Source: Ruminococcaceae bacterium UBA5396
GTDB taxonomy: Bacteria; Bacillota; Clostridia; Oscillospirales; Acutalibacteraceae
DNA length: 5,239 bases
NCBI GenBank assembly: GCA_002410715.1
Contig: DHOG01000059.1
Coordinates: 11,383 to 16,621, forward strand
Direction of reading: 5' to 3'
Below, in pieces: positions 5,223-5,239 of the stretch. Made by a program: the position numbers and the translations under genes. The notes below the pieces were generated by a model. That model was not told where the DNA came from. It made no database searches and saw nothing but the letters and a program-made list of their open reading frames with translations. Position 1 is the stretch's first letter, and each line of letters begins with the position of its first letter.

Positions 5223-5239
5223 TTTCAAGACACGCCGAA

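Overview
The window looks like chromosomal DNA of a Gram-positive, probably gut-associated Clostridia. Oscillospirales is my best guess. The basis is strong AGGAGG-type ribosome binding sites, mixed codon use near 50% GC, a homodimeric-type NADP isocitrate dehydrogenase, and short GC-rich 'CTCCCTC' and 'GGGCGCAC' dispersed repeats of a kind I recall from that group. The assignment is inference; no rRNA or marker gene is present.

Layout. Bases 2-286 (+) are the last 94 codons of isocitrate dehydrogenase. After a short gap holding a GC-rich hairpin repeat comes a small AT-rich gene (375-839, +) for an unrecognised four-helix membrane protein, closed by a very strong intrinsic terminator (848-905). 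Bases 906-1231 hold no gene but carry a multi-hairpin repeat (998-1095) and a second copy of the hairpin repeat (1122-1147), inverted relative to the copy before the membrane gene.

The rest is a divergent regulator/operon pair. On the minus strand, read from 4069 down to 1232, lie three tightly packed genes: a TIM-barrel sugar isomerase/epimerase-like protein (3227-4069), a Gfo/Idh/MocA NAD(P)-dependent dehydrogenase (2147-3211), and a second, different TIM-barrel protein (1232-2113). On the plus strand an AraC-family regulator with an N-terminal cupin domain (4209-5039) is transcribed away from them. The 139-bp gap between them carries two perfect 9-bp direct repeats exactly 21 bp apart, two helical turns, which is the geometry expected for an AraC-type operator. 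They lie just upstream of a minus-strand promoter with a consensus -10 and a poor -35.

Working model (inference): an unknown sugar, cyclitol or glycoside binds the cupin domain of the regulator, which activates the three-gene operon. The dehydrogenase oxidises a ring hydroxyl to a ketone, and the two metal-dependent TIM-barrel enzymes then epimerise, isomerise, dehydrate or cleave the keto product. The substrate cannot be read from the sequence, and no transporter, kinase or glycosidase lies inside the window. The last 200 bases (5040-5239) have no convincing gene, only some inverted repeats.
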